A stretch of 64,000 nt of DNA, taken from assembly GCF_030705305.1 (NCBI RefSeq), contig NZ_JAUZEE010000001.1, forward strand, positions 124,001-188,000. Direction: 5' to 3'. Shown here piece by piece: positions 1 through 8,624 of the stretch. The stretch comes from Leptothrix discophora. GTDB taxonomy: Bacteria > Pseudomonadota > Gammaproteobacteria > Burkholderiales > Burkholderiaceae_C. Position 1 is the first letter of the stretch, and the number at the start of each line of letters is the position of its first letter. The notes beneath the pieces are model-generated. The model was not told the DNA's origin, did no database searches, and saw only the letters and a list, made by a program, of their open reading frames with translations. The translations under genes and the position numbers were made by a program.

Positions 1-1
1 A

Positions 2-196
2 CTCGGCTTCGAGATGCGGGCCGGTGCCAACCGCGTGCGCATGAACGACATCGTCGACGGCCAGTTCTGCGGTGCTTGCCACAACAACGTGGTGGCCTGG
101 GGCCCCGACCGCTGCGACCTCTGCCACTCGGGCCTGAAGGGCCTTTCCAGCGGCATCCAGGGCGGCGCGCAGACTTCGGGGCCCGGGAGATGGTGA
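2..196 (+). CDS. C-terminal end of a multihaem cytochrome c (partial, cut by left edge)
   Basis: Only the last 64 or so codons are in the window; the frame is open to the left edge, so the start is outside. Two CXXCH haem-binding motifs are visible (CGACH and CDLCH), spaced as in class III / c7-type multihaem cytochromes. The stop codon TGA (194-196) overlaps the ATG of the next gene by one base, suggesting translational coupling within the cytochrome cluster that continues to CcsA. The role is presumably periplasmic or outer-membrane electron transfer. How many haems the full protein carries cannot be told from here. Confidence 0.75.
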   Translation, partial: LGFEMRAGANRVRMNDIVDGQFCGACHNNVVAWGPDRCDLCHSGLKGLSSGIQGGAQTSGPGRW

Positions 197-1329
197 TGAC
201 GACGCTGCAAGGCCCCGCACGACCCGCGCCGATCGGCCGCCGCGCCCTGCTGGCCGCACTGGCCGCACTGGCCGATCTGACCGCACTGGCCGATCTGGCC
301 GCACTCACCGCCGGCCTCGCGGCGGCGGGCTGTTCCGGCCCGCCGACCCGTCCCGACGACGCGCTGCCGCCGGCCGCGCCGGGACCGGCCGTGGTGCGGC
401 ACTGGCGCACGGTCAGCAGCGGGCAGGTCGGCGTGCCGGGCGGTCCGGCCGGGCTGCCGACCTTGCCGGGCGGGGCGGGCCTGCCCGGCCTGCCCGCACT
501 GCCCGCACTGCCCGCACCGCCCGCACCGCCCGCACCGCCCGCACCGTTGGGCGGCGCGCCGGTCCGGCTGGTCGGCCCGGTCGCGCTGGCGCTGCGCGCG
601 GGCGAGCTGCTGGTGGCCGATGCCGGGCTGGGGCGGCTGGTGCGCATCCCGCCCGACCTGCCGACCTGGACCGTGCTGCCGCCCATCGCCGGGCTGGCGA
701 TCTCGCCGCGCACCGTGCTGGCGCTGGGGCCGGACCGCACGCTGTGGGCGCTCGACGGCCCGGGCCGGCAGCTGCTCAACCTGGGCCTGGGCGGCCAGCT
801 GTTGCGGCGCGTGTCGCTGTCGGCCTGGGCTTCGCCATCCGGCTTCGCGCTGGCGGGCCTCGGCCTGCGCATCGTCGTGGCCGACGACAGCACCGGCCGC
901 TGGGCCGAGCTGCGTGGCGCGAGCCTGGCCGAGCCGATGAACGATGCCTCGACAGGGGACGCCGCCGATGCCATCGCGGCCAGCGCTGACCGTGTCTACC
1001 TGCTGGAGCGTCGCCGTGCCCGCATCCGCGTCGTCGACCTGGTCGACGGCCGTGCGCACGGCACGCTGGGCGAGGGCGAGCTGATGCAGCCGGTGGCGAT
1101 CGCCGCCGATGCGCGTGGCCGCGTCGCGGTGATCGACGCGCAGGACCGCAGCGTGCGGCTCTACGTGCCGGGCCAGCCGGCGCTGCACCTGCTGCCGGCC
1201 GAGCTGCGGGTGCAGCAGCCCGCCGCGCTGGCGATGGACGATGGCTGGCTGGCGGTGGCCGACCGGGTCGGCGGCGTGGTGCAGCTGTTCCGCATCGGCG
1301 AAGGCCGTGCCGCCGGGGGCGCGCGGTGA
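196..1329 (+). CDS. NHL/beta-propeller-like lipoprotein of the cytochrome cluster
   Basis: 377 residues from ATG 196, chosen because GGGAG at 185-189 lies six bases upstream and the start overlaps the preceding stop; ATG 190 and frames further upstream lack this support. The N-terminus has a basic stretch, a long Ala/Leu hydrophobic segment made of short repeats (about residues 17-41) and a lipobox ending AAGC, so Cys46 is the predicted lipidation site. A Pro/Gly/Ala/Leu linker follows, with repeated CTGCCCGCA/CCGCCCGCA units near 480-545. The rest has repeated short blades of the V-A-D-x-G type expected of NHL-like propellers. Probable role: periplasmic or outer-membrane partner of the neighbouring cytochromes (inference). 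Confidence 0.65.
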   Translation: MTTLQGPARPAPIGRRALLAALAALADLTALADLAALTAGLAAAGCSGPPTRPDDALPPAAPGPAVVRHWRTVSSGQVGVPGGPAGLPTLPGGAGLPGLPALPALPAPPAPPAPPAPLGGAPVRLVGPVALALRAGELLVADAGLGRLVRIPPDLPTWTVLPPIAGLAISPRTVLALGPDRTLWALDGPGRQLLNLGLGGQLLRRVSLSAWASPSGFALAGLGLRIVVADDSTGRWAELRGASLAEPMNDASTGDAADAIAASADRVYLLERRRARIRVVDLVDGRAHGTLGEGELMQPVAIAADARGRVAVIDAQDRSVRLYVPGQPALHLLPAELRVQQPAALAMDDGWLAVADRVGGVVQLFRIGEGRAAGGAR

Positions 1330-2480
1330 ATCGCTCACGGCATGCGGTGAGCGCCGCCTGGATCAGCCTGCTGGCCTGCTGGCTGGCGCTCCAGCTGACC
1401 GGCTGCGCCAGCGAGCCCGTGCGCGGCACCTGGCGTCCGGACATGGACGGCCTGCCCGGTCCGGACGAGGCCGCCGCGCTGGTCTGGCCGGCCCGGCCGG
1501 AGCCGGCACGTTATGCCTGGGCCGGGCGCCTGACCGGCGAGCCCGAGCTGCACCGGCCCGAGCCGGCCGGCGGTGCCAGCCTGTGGCGGCGGGTCGGCCG
1601 CTGGATCGCCGGGCTGGACGGCGCCGACGAGGCGCCGCTGCAGTTGCAGCGGCCGAGCGCTGTCAGCGGCGATGCACACGGCCGCATCTACGTCAGCGAC
1701 GCGGCGCGGCGTGCCGTCTTCGTCTTCGACCTGGCCGGCGGCACGCTGGCGCTGTGGGAGCGGGCCGGGCCGGGCCTGAACTGGGTCTCGCCGGTGGGGC
1801 TGGCGCCTGGACCGGACGGCACGCTGGACGTGGCCGATGCCGAGCTGGGCTGGGTCGTCCGCCTGGATGCGCGGGGCGAGCCGCGCGGCCAGATCGGCCG
1901 CGGCTTGCTTCAGCGCCCGACCGGGCTGGCGCGTGACCCCGCCAGCGGCCGGCTCTACGTCGCCGACACGCGGGCCCACGACATCAAGGTCTTCGATGCG
2001 GCCGGCCGGCTCGAACGCACGCTGGGCGGGCCGGGCAGCGCGCCGGGCCGCTTCAACGCGCCGACCCACCTGGCGCTCGCCGACGGCCTGCTCTACGTCA
2101 CCGACAGCCTGAACGCCCGCGTGCAGGTGCTGCGCGCGGCCGACGGCGCGCCGCTGCGCCAGATCGGCTCGCGCGGCCTGGTGCTGGGCCAGCTGGTGCG
2201 GCCCAAGGGCCTCGCGGTCGACGGGGCCGGGCGCATCCACGTGGTCGAGTCCTATCACGACACCGTGCTGGTCTACGACGACCAAGGCCGGTTGCTGCTG
2301 CCGATCGGTCCGGCCTCGGCCTCGATGCCGCCGGTGGCCCGCTTCCTGCTGCCCGCGGGCATCTGGGTGGCACCCGACGGCGACGTGTGGGTCGCCGACA
2401 TGTTCAACGCCCGGCTGGCGCGGCTGCGTCCGGTCGGCCACGGGGCGTCGCCCGACGACGCCGGAGCGACGAGCCGATGA
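1326..2480 (+). CDS. NHL-repeat beta-propeller lipoprotein
   Basis: 384 residues from a GTG start at 1326 that overlaps the end of the previous gene by four bases. It has a signal peptide with lipobox LTGC (Cys27), then several NHL-type blades recognisable by repeats such as RLYVADTRAHDIKVFD, LLYVTDSLNARVQVL, RIHVVESYHDTVLVYD and DVWVADMFNARLARL. NHL propellers are protein-interaction scaffolds and are commonly encoded beside multihaem cytochromes in metal-reducing bacteria; that link is family knowledge, and the function here is inferred. It overlaps the next cytochrome gene by ATGA. Confidence 0.8.
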   Translation: MNRSRHAVSAAWISLLACWLALQLTGCASEPVRGTWRPDMDGLPGPDEAAALVWPARPEPARYAWAGRLTGEPELHRPEPAGGASLWRRVGRWIAGLDGADEAPLQLQRPSAVSGDAHGRIYVSDAARRAVFVFDLAGGTLALWERAGPGLNWVSPVGLAPGPDGTLDVADAELGWVVRLDARGEPRGQIGRGLLQRPTGLARDPASGRLYVADTRAHDIKVFDAAGRLERTLGGPGSAPGRFNAPTHLALADGLLYVTDSLNARVQVLRAADGAPLRQIGSRGLVLGQLVRPKGLAVDGAGRIHVVESYHDTVLVYDDQGRLLLPIGPASASMPPVARFLLPAGIWVAPDGDVWVADMFNARLARLRPVGHGASPDDAGATSR

Positions 2481-5083
2481 AGGCCCTCGATGTGCTGACC
2501 TCGCGCCGCGCCTGGCCGCTGCTGGCGAGCCTGGCCGTGGCGCTGCTGCTGGCGCTGGCCTGGGCCGAGCCGATCCGGGCGCAGCGCGTCTCGGACATCC
2601 GCGGCACCCGCCACAACCTGTCGGTGGACGGCCCCGGCACGACCCATGCGGCGGTGGGCGGCACCGACCAGGTCTGCGTCTTCTGCCACACCCCGCACGG
2701 CGCCAGCCAGACCGACGAGGGCGGCACCGCGCTGCGCGCCCCGCTGTGGAACCGGCGCGTGCCGGCCGGCACGACCTACACGCCCTACGGCTCCGAATCG
2801 CTCGACGCGCAGGCCATCGTCGACGGCTTCAGCGGCCTGCCCGGTGGCAGCAGCAAGCTGTGCCTGTCCTGCCACGACGGCACGCTGGCGCTGGGCAACG
2901 TCAACGTGCTGAACGGCCTGGCCGGGGCCTCGATCCCGATGACCGGCACTGGCCCGGGCGGCACCATGCCGGTCGGCGAAGGCACGGCCAGCGGCTTCAC
3001 CCGCAACCTCGGCACCGACCTGCGCAACGACCACCCGATCTCGCTGACCTTCGACAGCGCGCTGGCCCAGCGCGACGGCGAGCTGCGCGGCGTCGACGCC
3101 GCGCAGCGCTGGCCGGCCGGCAGCGGCACGGTCGTCGGCGTGCGGGCGCCCGGCTACAAGCCGCTGGTGCCGCTGCAAGCCACCGGCGTCAACGGTGCCG
3201 GCCAGGTCCAGTGCGCCACCTGCCACGACCCGCACATCCGCGAGCTCGATGCCAGCAAGGGCAACCAGAAGTTCCTGCGCGCCCAGCGCTTCCAGGAGGC
3301 CGCGCCCTCGGCCGCGCACAGCCCCGCCACCGACATCATCTGCCTGAGCTGCCACGACAAGAACCTGGCCTCGGGCAGCTGGGCGTACTCGGCCCATGCC
3401 CGGCCGGACGTCGCCGACGAGACCTACCGCGATGCCGCCGCCGCGCTGCGCGAGTTCCCGGCCGGCCTGCCGGTCTGGAAGGCCGGCTGCCTGAACTGCC
3501 ACGACACCCACACGGTGCCCGGCGCGCGCCGCCTGACCCGCGAGGGCACCGATGCGCCGCGCCCGGCCGCCAACCCGCTGGCCGCGCGCCAGGGCGGCAA
3601 CCCGGCGCTGGAGGAAACCTGCTACCCCTGCCACACCAGCGCCGCCCGCTCGGTGCTGACCAGCAACCTCCAGGTGCCCGACATCGAGACCGACTTCGCC
3701 TCGGCCGTGCGCATGCCCATCACCAGCGCCGACCAGGGCAACACGCCCGACGAGGTCCACGACATCGGCGGGCGCTTCACCGATCCGGGCGTCGACTGCA
3801 GCGGCCCGTCCAACCGCTGTGGCGCGGACTTCATCGAGTCGCGCGCCCGGCTGGCCCGCCGCCATGCCGAATGCACCGACTGCCACAACCCGCACCGCGT
3901 CATCAAGGCGCGCCAGTTCACCGGCGGCGCGGGCGGACTGGCCGGCCCGGCCGATGCGGCCGGCACCCACCGGCATGACGAGGCGCCCGGCTACACCCAC
4001 ACCCACATCGCCTCCGGCGTGCTGCGCGGCGCCTGGGGCGTCGAGCCCGTCTATGGCTCGACCAGCTTCCAGCAGCTGCCCAGCGGCTACACCGTCAAGC
4101 GTGGCGATCCGGGCAACAGCATCGACACCGCAGCCACCGCCGCCCACGTGACGCGGGAATACCAGGTCTGCCTGAAGTGCCACTCGGACCACGGCTATCC
4201 CGACAACAACGCCTACCCGCTGGGCAGCCGGCCGGCGCTGGGCCACACCGGCGGAACCTCGCCGGGCACCAACAACCTGACGGTCTACACCAACCAGGCC
4301 AAGGAGTTCCAGGCACCGATCACCCACAAGGGCGACACCACCTCGGCCAACTCCGGCGCGGGCAGCAACTTCGCCACCAACAACCACCGGTCCTGGCATC
4401 CGGTGATGGACGGCACCGGCCGCAGCGGCGTCGGCGCCAACGCCTTTCGCGCACCCTGGGGCAATGCCATCGGCACGCAGACCATGTATTGCAGCGACTG
4501 CCACGGCAGCAGCACGGCGGCCACCACCGTCGTGCCCAACGGCGGCGAGAACGGCTCGGCCTGGGGGCCGCATGGCTCGGCCAACCCCTTCCTGCTCAAG
4601 GGTGCGTGGAACACCAACGTCGGCAGCGGCGGCGCGGCCAATGCGCTGTGCTTCAAGTGCCACAACGAGGCGACCTATGCCAGTGCCAACGGCGGCGGCA
4701 CCACGGGTTTCTCCAACGGCAACGACGGCAACCTGCATGCCTTCCACACCGACAAGATCGGCCGCATCCGCTGCAACTGGTGCCACACCGCGGTGCCGCA
4801 CGGCTGGAAGAACAAGGCCTTCCTGGTCAACCTCAACGACGTCGGCCCCGAGGCCGGCCGCGCCGGCAACGAGGAGTGGCGCGAGAACGCGCCCGCACAG
4901 GCCTACAACCAGGAGCCGTACTACCTCAATGCCAAGCTCAAGGTGCGCACCTTCGCGACCAGCGGCAACTGGACCGACACCAACTGCGGCTCGGCCGCAT
5001 CGGCCACCACCTTCGGCACCATCGGCAACAGCGCGCTGTCCGGTCGTGACTGGATGAAGGACGTCTGCAGCAACCCGCCATGA
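2477..5083 (+). CDS. Undecahaem (11 CXXCH) exported cytochrome c
   Basis: 868 residues. The start ATG 2477 overlaps the upstream TGA and is followed by a clear Sec signal peptide (hydrophobic core about residues 14-30, Ala-Gln after). Eleven CXXCH motifs can be counted, the first at residues 67-71 (CVFCH) and the last near 766-770 (CNWCH), with CLSCH, CATCH, CLNCH, CYPCH, CTDCH, CLKCH, CSDCH and CFKCH between. Many are followed by a further His (HTPH, HDPH, HDTH, HNPH), typical of bis-His c3/doubled-CXXCH cytochromes. No transmembrane helix follows the signal, so it is periplasmic or secreted. Probable role: long-range electron transfer with the adjacent propeller lipoproteins. Confidence 0.88.
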   Translation: MKALDVLTSRRAWPLLASLAVALLLALAWAEPIRAQRVSDIRGTRHNLSVDGPGTTHAAVGGTDQVCVFCHTPHGASQTDEGGTALRAPLWNRRVPAGTTYTPYGSESLDAQAIVDGFSGLPGGSSKLCLSCHDGTLALGNVNVLNGLAGASIPMTGTGPGGTMPVGEGTASGFTRNLGTDLRNDHPISLTFDSALAQRDGELRGVDAAQRWPAGSGTVVGVRAPGYKPLVPLQATGVNGAGQVQCATCHDPHIRELDASKGNQKFLRAQRFQEAAPSAAHSPATDIICLSCHDKNLASGSWAYSAHARPDVADETYRDAAAALREFPAGLPVWKAGCLNCHDTHTVPGARRLTREGTDAPRPAANPLAARQGGNPALEETCYPCHTSAARSVLTSNLQVPDIETDFASAVRMPITSADQGNTPDEVHDIGGRFTDPGVDCSGPSNRCGADFIESRARLARRHAECTDCHNPHRVIKARQFTGGAGGLAGPADAAGTHRHDEAPGYTHTHIASGVLRGAWGVEPVYGSTSFQQLPSGYTVKRGDPGNSIDTAATAAHVTREYQVCLKCHSDHGYPDNNAYPLGSRPALGHTGGTSPGTNNLTVYTNQAKEFQAPITHKGDTTSANSGAGSNFATNNHRSWHPVMDGTGRSGVGANAFRAPWGNAIGTQTMYCSDCHGSSTAATTVVPNGGENGSAWGPHGSANPFLLKGAWNTNVGSGGAANALCFKCHNEATYASANGGGTTGFSNGNDGNLHAFHTDKIGRIRCNWCHTAVPHGWKNKAFLVNLNDVGPEAGRAGNEEWRENAPAQAYNQEPYYLNAKLKVRTFATSGNWTDTNCGSAASATTFGTIGNSALSGRDWMKDVCSNPP

Positions 5084-6147
5084 CGCCGCACCCCACGACG
5101 CCTCGCCCGCCGCCCGCCTGGCTGGCCCACTTCGGCTCTCTGCGCACCGCGCTGGCGGGCATGGCGCTGCTGGCGGTCGCGGTGCTGGTCGGGCGATTCC
5201 GCAGCGAGTGGCTGGGCGTCGGCCTGATCGGTGCGCTGCTGTTCCTGGCGCTGAACCTGCTGGTGGCGCTGTGGGCCCATCCGGCGCTGCGGCGGCAGGT
5301 GCCGCTGCTGGTCTTCCACCTCGCGCTGCTGGGGCTGGTCGTGGCCTCAGGTCTGGGACGCATGACGGCGCTGGACGGCCGCTTCGAGCTGACCGAGGGC
5401 GTGCCCTGGGACGGCACGCTGATGGACGGCGTGGCCGGCCGTTGGCATCCGGACCGGCTGGCGCAGCTGAGCTTCATGCACAGCGGCTTCGAGATCCGCT
5501 ACGCGCCCGGCCTCAAGCGCGGCCCGACCCGCAACCGCGTCCACTGGACCGATGCCGACGGCCGGCCGCAGGACGAGGTGATCGGCGACCACCACCCGCT
5601 GGTGCTGCGCGGCTACCGCATCTACACCAGCCCGAACAAGGGCTACGCACCGCTGATGCGCTGGACGCCCACCGGTGGCGAGGCGGCGGTCGGCGCGCTG
5701 CACCTGCCGAGCTTCCCGGCCCAGGCGCTGCGCCAGTCGCTCGACTGGCAGCTGCCGGGCGGCCCGAAGCTGTGGCTGCAGCTGCCGGTCGACCCGGCGC
5801 TGATCGACCCCGATGCGGCCGGCCGCTTCCGCCTGCCCGATGACCGCACGCTGGTGCTGCGGCTGGGCGGCAGGGAGGTTGAGGGCGAGGGCGAACAGCG
5901 CCTGACCCTCGCGCCGGGCGCCTCGGTCGACCTGCCGGGCGGCCGGCTGGACTACCTGGAACTGCGCACCTGGATGGGCTATCGCGTCAGCTACGACCTG
6001 AGCCTGGGCTGGCTGCTGGGCCTGGCGCTGCTGGCGACCGGATCGCTGGGCTGGCACTACGCGAGGCAGTTCTGGGCCGCCTCGCCGAGGCCGGCTGGCG
6101 CTCCGCTGGCCTCGACACCCGGGTCCGCTGCGATGGAGGCACGGTGA
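5080..6147 (+). CDS. resB: ResB/Ccs1-like cytochrome c biogenesis membrane protein
   Basis: 355 residues, starting at an ATGA overlap with the multihaem cytochrome. Three hydrophobic helices lie in the first 95 residues, a large periplasmic domain follows, and a last helix lies near residues 308-330: the ResB/Ccs1 topology. It is shorter than the usual 450-700 residue Ccs1 but within the range of ResB partners encoded next to multihaem cytochromes. With CcsA it forms the system II haem lyase that attaches haem to CXXCH apocytochromes in the periplasm. Placement directly after the cytochromes suggests a dedicated maturation pair. Confidence 0.82.
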   Translation: MTPHPTTPRPPPAWLAHFGSLRTALAGMALLAVAVLVGRFRSEWLGVGLIGALLFLALNLLVALWAHPALRRQVPLLVFHLALLGLVVASGLGRMTALDGRFELTEGVPWDGTLMDGVAGRWHPDRLAQLSFMHSGFEIRYAPGLKRGPTRNRVHWTDADGRPQDEVIGDHHPLVLRGYRIYTSPNKGYAPLMRWTPTGGEAAVGALHLPSFPAQALRQSLDWQLPGGPKLWLQLPVDPALIDPDAAGRFRLPDDRTLVLRLGGREVEGEGEQRLTLAPGASVDLPGGRLDYLELRTWMGYRVSYDLSLGWLLGLALLATGSLGWHYARQFWAASPRPAGAPLASTPGSAAMEAR

Positions 6148-7019
6148 ACGAGGCCGTCATCGCCACGATGCCCGACCAGCCCTGGCTGCATGCGGCACTG
6201 CTGCTGTACGCCGCCTCGGCGCTGCCGGCCTTCTGGGCCGTGCTGGCGAGGCGTCGCGCGGGTGGCTCGGCGCATGAGCCTGCGACGAGATCGTCGGCCT
6301 GGCCGAAGACGGTGCTGCTGCTGGCTGCGCTGGCCGTCACGCTGCACACGGTCTCGCTGGGGCTGCGCTGGGCGACGCTGGGGCATGGGCCGTTCACGAC
6401 CATGCACGAGATCCTCAGCAGCAACCTCTGGAGCCTGGCGCTGGTCTATGGCGTGTCGGCCGCCGCCATCCCGGTGCTGCGCCGGCTGTGGCTGGCGGTG
6501 CTGCCGGTGCTGGCGGTGCTGGCCGGCTGGATGCTGCTGGCCGATGCCCGACCCGGCCACCTGCCACCGACCTACGAGACCGTGCTGCTCTACCTGCACA
6601 CGCTGGTCGGCAAGCTGTTCCTGGGCCTGCTGCTGACGGCGCTGGCCTGGTCGGCGGTGCCGCTGCTGCGGACCTCGGCGGCCGGCCGGCGCTGGACCGC
6701 CGCGCTGCCCGAGGACCGCCGCTGCGACGCGATGGCGCACCGCTACGCCGCCTTCGCCTTCGTCTTCGAGGGCGCGATGCTGACCGTCGGCGCGGTCTGG
6801 GCCCAGGACGCCTGGGGCCGCTACTGGGGCTGGGATCCGCTGGAGACCTGGGCCTTCCTGACCTGGCTGTCGCTGGCCGCGACGCTGCATGCGCGCATCA
6901 CCTTCGGTCCGTCCCCGGTGCGCTTCGGGCTGTGCCTGGTCGGCGTCTTCGTGCTGGCGTTCCTGACCTTCTTCGGCGTGCCTTTCGTGTCGACGAGCCC
7001 GCACCAGGGGGCGATCTGA
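6144..7019 (+). CDS. ccsA: CcsA/ResC-type cytochrome c assembly protein (haem handling)
   Basis: 291 residues from GTG 6144, overlapping resB by four bases. It is polytopic with about eight hydrophobic segments and carries the WWD-type haem-binding signature (WGRYWGWDPLETW, about residues 223-235), followed by conserved His-containing helices. It is the membrane partner of ResB in system II and presents haem for thioether bond formation. It ends the cluster: the next 120 bases are AT-richer and contain the promoter for the following gene. Confidence 0.88.
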   Translation: MNEAVIATMPDQPWLHAALLLYAASALPAFWAVLARRRAGGSAHEPATRSSAWPKTVLLLAALAVTLHTVSLGLRWATLGHGPFTTMHEILSSNLWSLALVYGVSAAAIPVLRRLWLAVLPVLAVLAGWMLLADARPGHLPPTYETVLLYLHTLVGKLFLGLLLTALAWSAVPLLRTSAAGRRWTAALPEDRRCDAMAHRYAAFAFVFEGAMLTVGAVWAQDAWGRYWGWDPLETWAFLTWLSLAATLHARITFGPSPVRFGLCLVGVFVLAFLTFFGVPFVSTSPHQGAI

Positions 7020-7142
7020 GTCCTTCGGGTTGTCCTTCAACCTCACCAGAACTCGGATCGGAATTCACTGGATGTGATCACAAGTCATTGTCAAGAATGA
7101 TAATTTTCTGGATCATCCGGCCGATGAACCTCACCATAATTC
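7020..7142. promoter_or_regulatory. AT-rich promoter region upstream of the HipA-like gene
   Basis: This stretch is clearly richer in A/T than its surroundings. A plausible sigma70 promoter is TTGTCA, 17 bases, GATCAT near 7088-7116. TGATCA palindromic bases lie around 7075. No ribosome binding site is evident before ATG 7143. Confidence 0.35.
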
Positions 7143-8531
7143 ATGCGACCGCGCGATCCCGTCCCGCGTGAACGGCTGCTCGCCGCGCTGCGTCGCCTGG
7201 GGCCTTGCAGCCCGGTGGCGCTGCAGCAGGCGTTGGACGTGCCGCGCAGCACGCTGCTGCGCCTGCTCGACGAACAGGCCGGCGCGCTGTTGGCCGCCGG
7301 TGCCGGGCGGCGGCGGCGCGTGGCCGCCCGGCGTGGCTTGCGCGGCGACGTGGCCGGCATCCCCGTCCACCGGGTCGACGCAGCCGGGCAGGTGCAGTCG
7401 GCCGGCACGCTGCACCTGCTGGAGCCGGACGGCTGCTGGTGGCCGCTCGATGCCGGCGTCTGGCCGCTGCCGGACGCCGCGCGCGACGGCTGGTGGACCG
7501 GCCTGCCGCTGCCCATCCAGGACCTGCGGCTGCAGGGCTACATGGGGCGGCAGTTCGCGCGTCGACACCACGTCCTGCGGGGCCTGCCGGCCGATCCGCG
7601 CGACTGGCGCGACGAGGACCACCTGTGGGCGCTGGCCCAGGCCGGGCAGGACCTGCCCGGCGACCTGATCCTGGGCGAGGCGGCGCTGTCGGGCTGGCTC
7701 GCCTCGGCGGGCGATGCGTCGACGCCACCGATCGACGGTGACGAGCCCGGCCCTGCCTATGCCCGCCTGGCCGAGGCCGCGGTTGCCACCGGCATCGCCG
7801 GGTCGAGTGCGGCCGGCGAGTTCCCGAAGTTCACCGCCCGGCGCCGGCTGGCCGGGGCGGCGACGCCGGAGGTGATCGTCAAGTTCTCCGGTGCCGACGA
7901 CGCACCGGCCGTGCGCCGCTGGGCCGACCTGCTGCGCTGCGAGCACCATGCCCTGCGCACGCTGGCCGAGCGATCCGACCTGCCGGTGTCGCGCTCGCGC
8001 GTGCGGGTCCATGGCGGGCGGACCTTCCTGGAAAGCGAGCGCTTTGACCGCATCGGCGAACGCGGCCGCAGCCCGGTCGTCAGCCTGGCCAGCCTGGACA
8101 GCGAGGCGCTCGGCCTGGCGACCAGCCACTGGCCGGCGCTGGCCCAGGCCCTCGTCCGGCTGGGCTGGTTGACCTCGGACGATGCCCGCCGCGTGACCCG
8201 CCTGCACCTCTACGGCCGCCTGATCGCCAACAGCGACATGCACACCGGCAACCTGGCTTTCCAGCCCGAGGGCGGCCGGCTGCGGCTGGCGCCGGTCTAC
8301 GACATGCTGCCGATGCGCCTGGCGCCGCTGGCCGGTGGCGAGGTGCCGCCGCTGGCCGCACCCGAACTCGCCTTGCCGCGCCCGGACGAGCGCGAGGACT
8401 GGGCCGAGGCGGCGCGCTGGGCGCTGTCCTTCTGGCAGACCGTTGCCGACGACGCCCTGCTGGGCGGGCCGCTGCGCGCCTTCGGCGAGGCCCAGGCCCG
8501 GCTGCTGCGCACGCGCATCGATCCGGCCTGA
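7143..8531 (+). CDS. yjjJ: HipA-family Ser/Thr kinase, YjjJ/HipH type, without antitoxin
   Basis: 462 residues. The N-terminal 60 residues look like a winged-helix DNA-binding domain, which distinguishes the YjjJ group from classical HipA. The C-terminal half is HipA-like, with the catalytic loop NSDMHTGN (residues 363-370: Asp365, His367, Asn370) and a downstream YDMLP motif that supplies the metal-binding Asp. Family members phosphorylate translation-related targets and can be toxic. No hipB-like antitoxin gene lies beside it; the built-in DNA-binding domain may serve that role (inference). The ATG at 7143 has no visible Shine-Dalgarno, so the start is moderately certain. Confidence 0.8.
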   Translation: MRPRDPVPRERLLAALRRLGPCSPVALQQALDVPRSTLLRLLDEQAGALLAAGAGRRRRVAARRGLRGDVAGIPVHRVDAAGQVQSAGTLHLLEPDGCWWPLDAGVWPLPDAARDGWWTGLPLPIQDLRLQGYMGRQFARRHHVLRGLPADPRDWRDEDHLWALAQAGQDLPGDLILGEAALSGWLASAGDASTPPIDGDEPGPAYARLAEAAVATGIAGSSAAGEFPKFTARRRLAGAATPEVIVKFSGADDAPAVRRWADLLRCEHHALRTLAERSDLPVSRSRVRVHGGRTFLESERFDRIGERGRSPVVSLASLDSEALGLATSHWPALAQALVRLGWLTSDDARRVTRLHLYGRLIANSDMHTGNLAFQPEGGRLRLAPVYDMLPMRLAPLAGGEVPPLAAPELALPRPDEREDWAEAARWALSFWQTVADDALLGGPLRAFGEAQARLLRTRIDPA

Positions 8532-8576
8532 ACCGCCGGCCCGCATGCCCAGCCTTGGGAAGCCCCGCCACCCCCG

Positions 8577-8592
8577 TTCCCGTTTCCGGGAA
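8577..8592. terminator. Weak hairpin between convergent genes
   Basis: TTCCCG-TTTC-CGGGAA is a perfect 6-4-6 inverted repeat between the convergent HipA-like and Sel1 genes. There is no T tract, so termination is only suggested by position. Confidence 0.3.
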
Positions 8593-8624
8593 GCCGATTC
8601 CCGACAGTGGGGGAGCGTCCAGCC

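Noticed and set aside
480-545. Regular short repeats as a possible CRISPR or regulatory array
   Set aside because: Units are 9 bases, in frame and contiguous without spacers; they encode a Pro/Ala linker.
2273-4801. Long minus-strand open frame opposite the 11-haem cytochrome
   Set aside because: Composition is Ala/Val/Gly/Arg-rich with no domain; the plus strand has 11 CXXCH motifs.
7143-8531. Toxin-antitoxin module (hipBA)
   Set aside because: No second small DNA-binding gene lies next to it in either direction.
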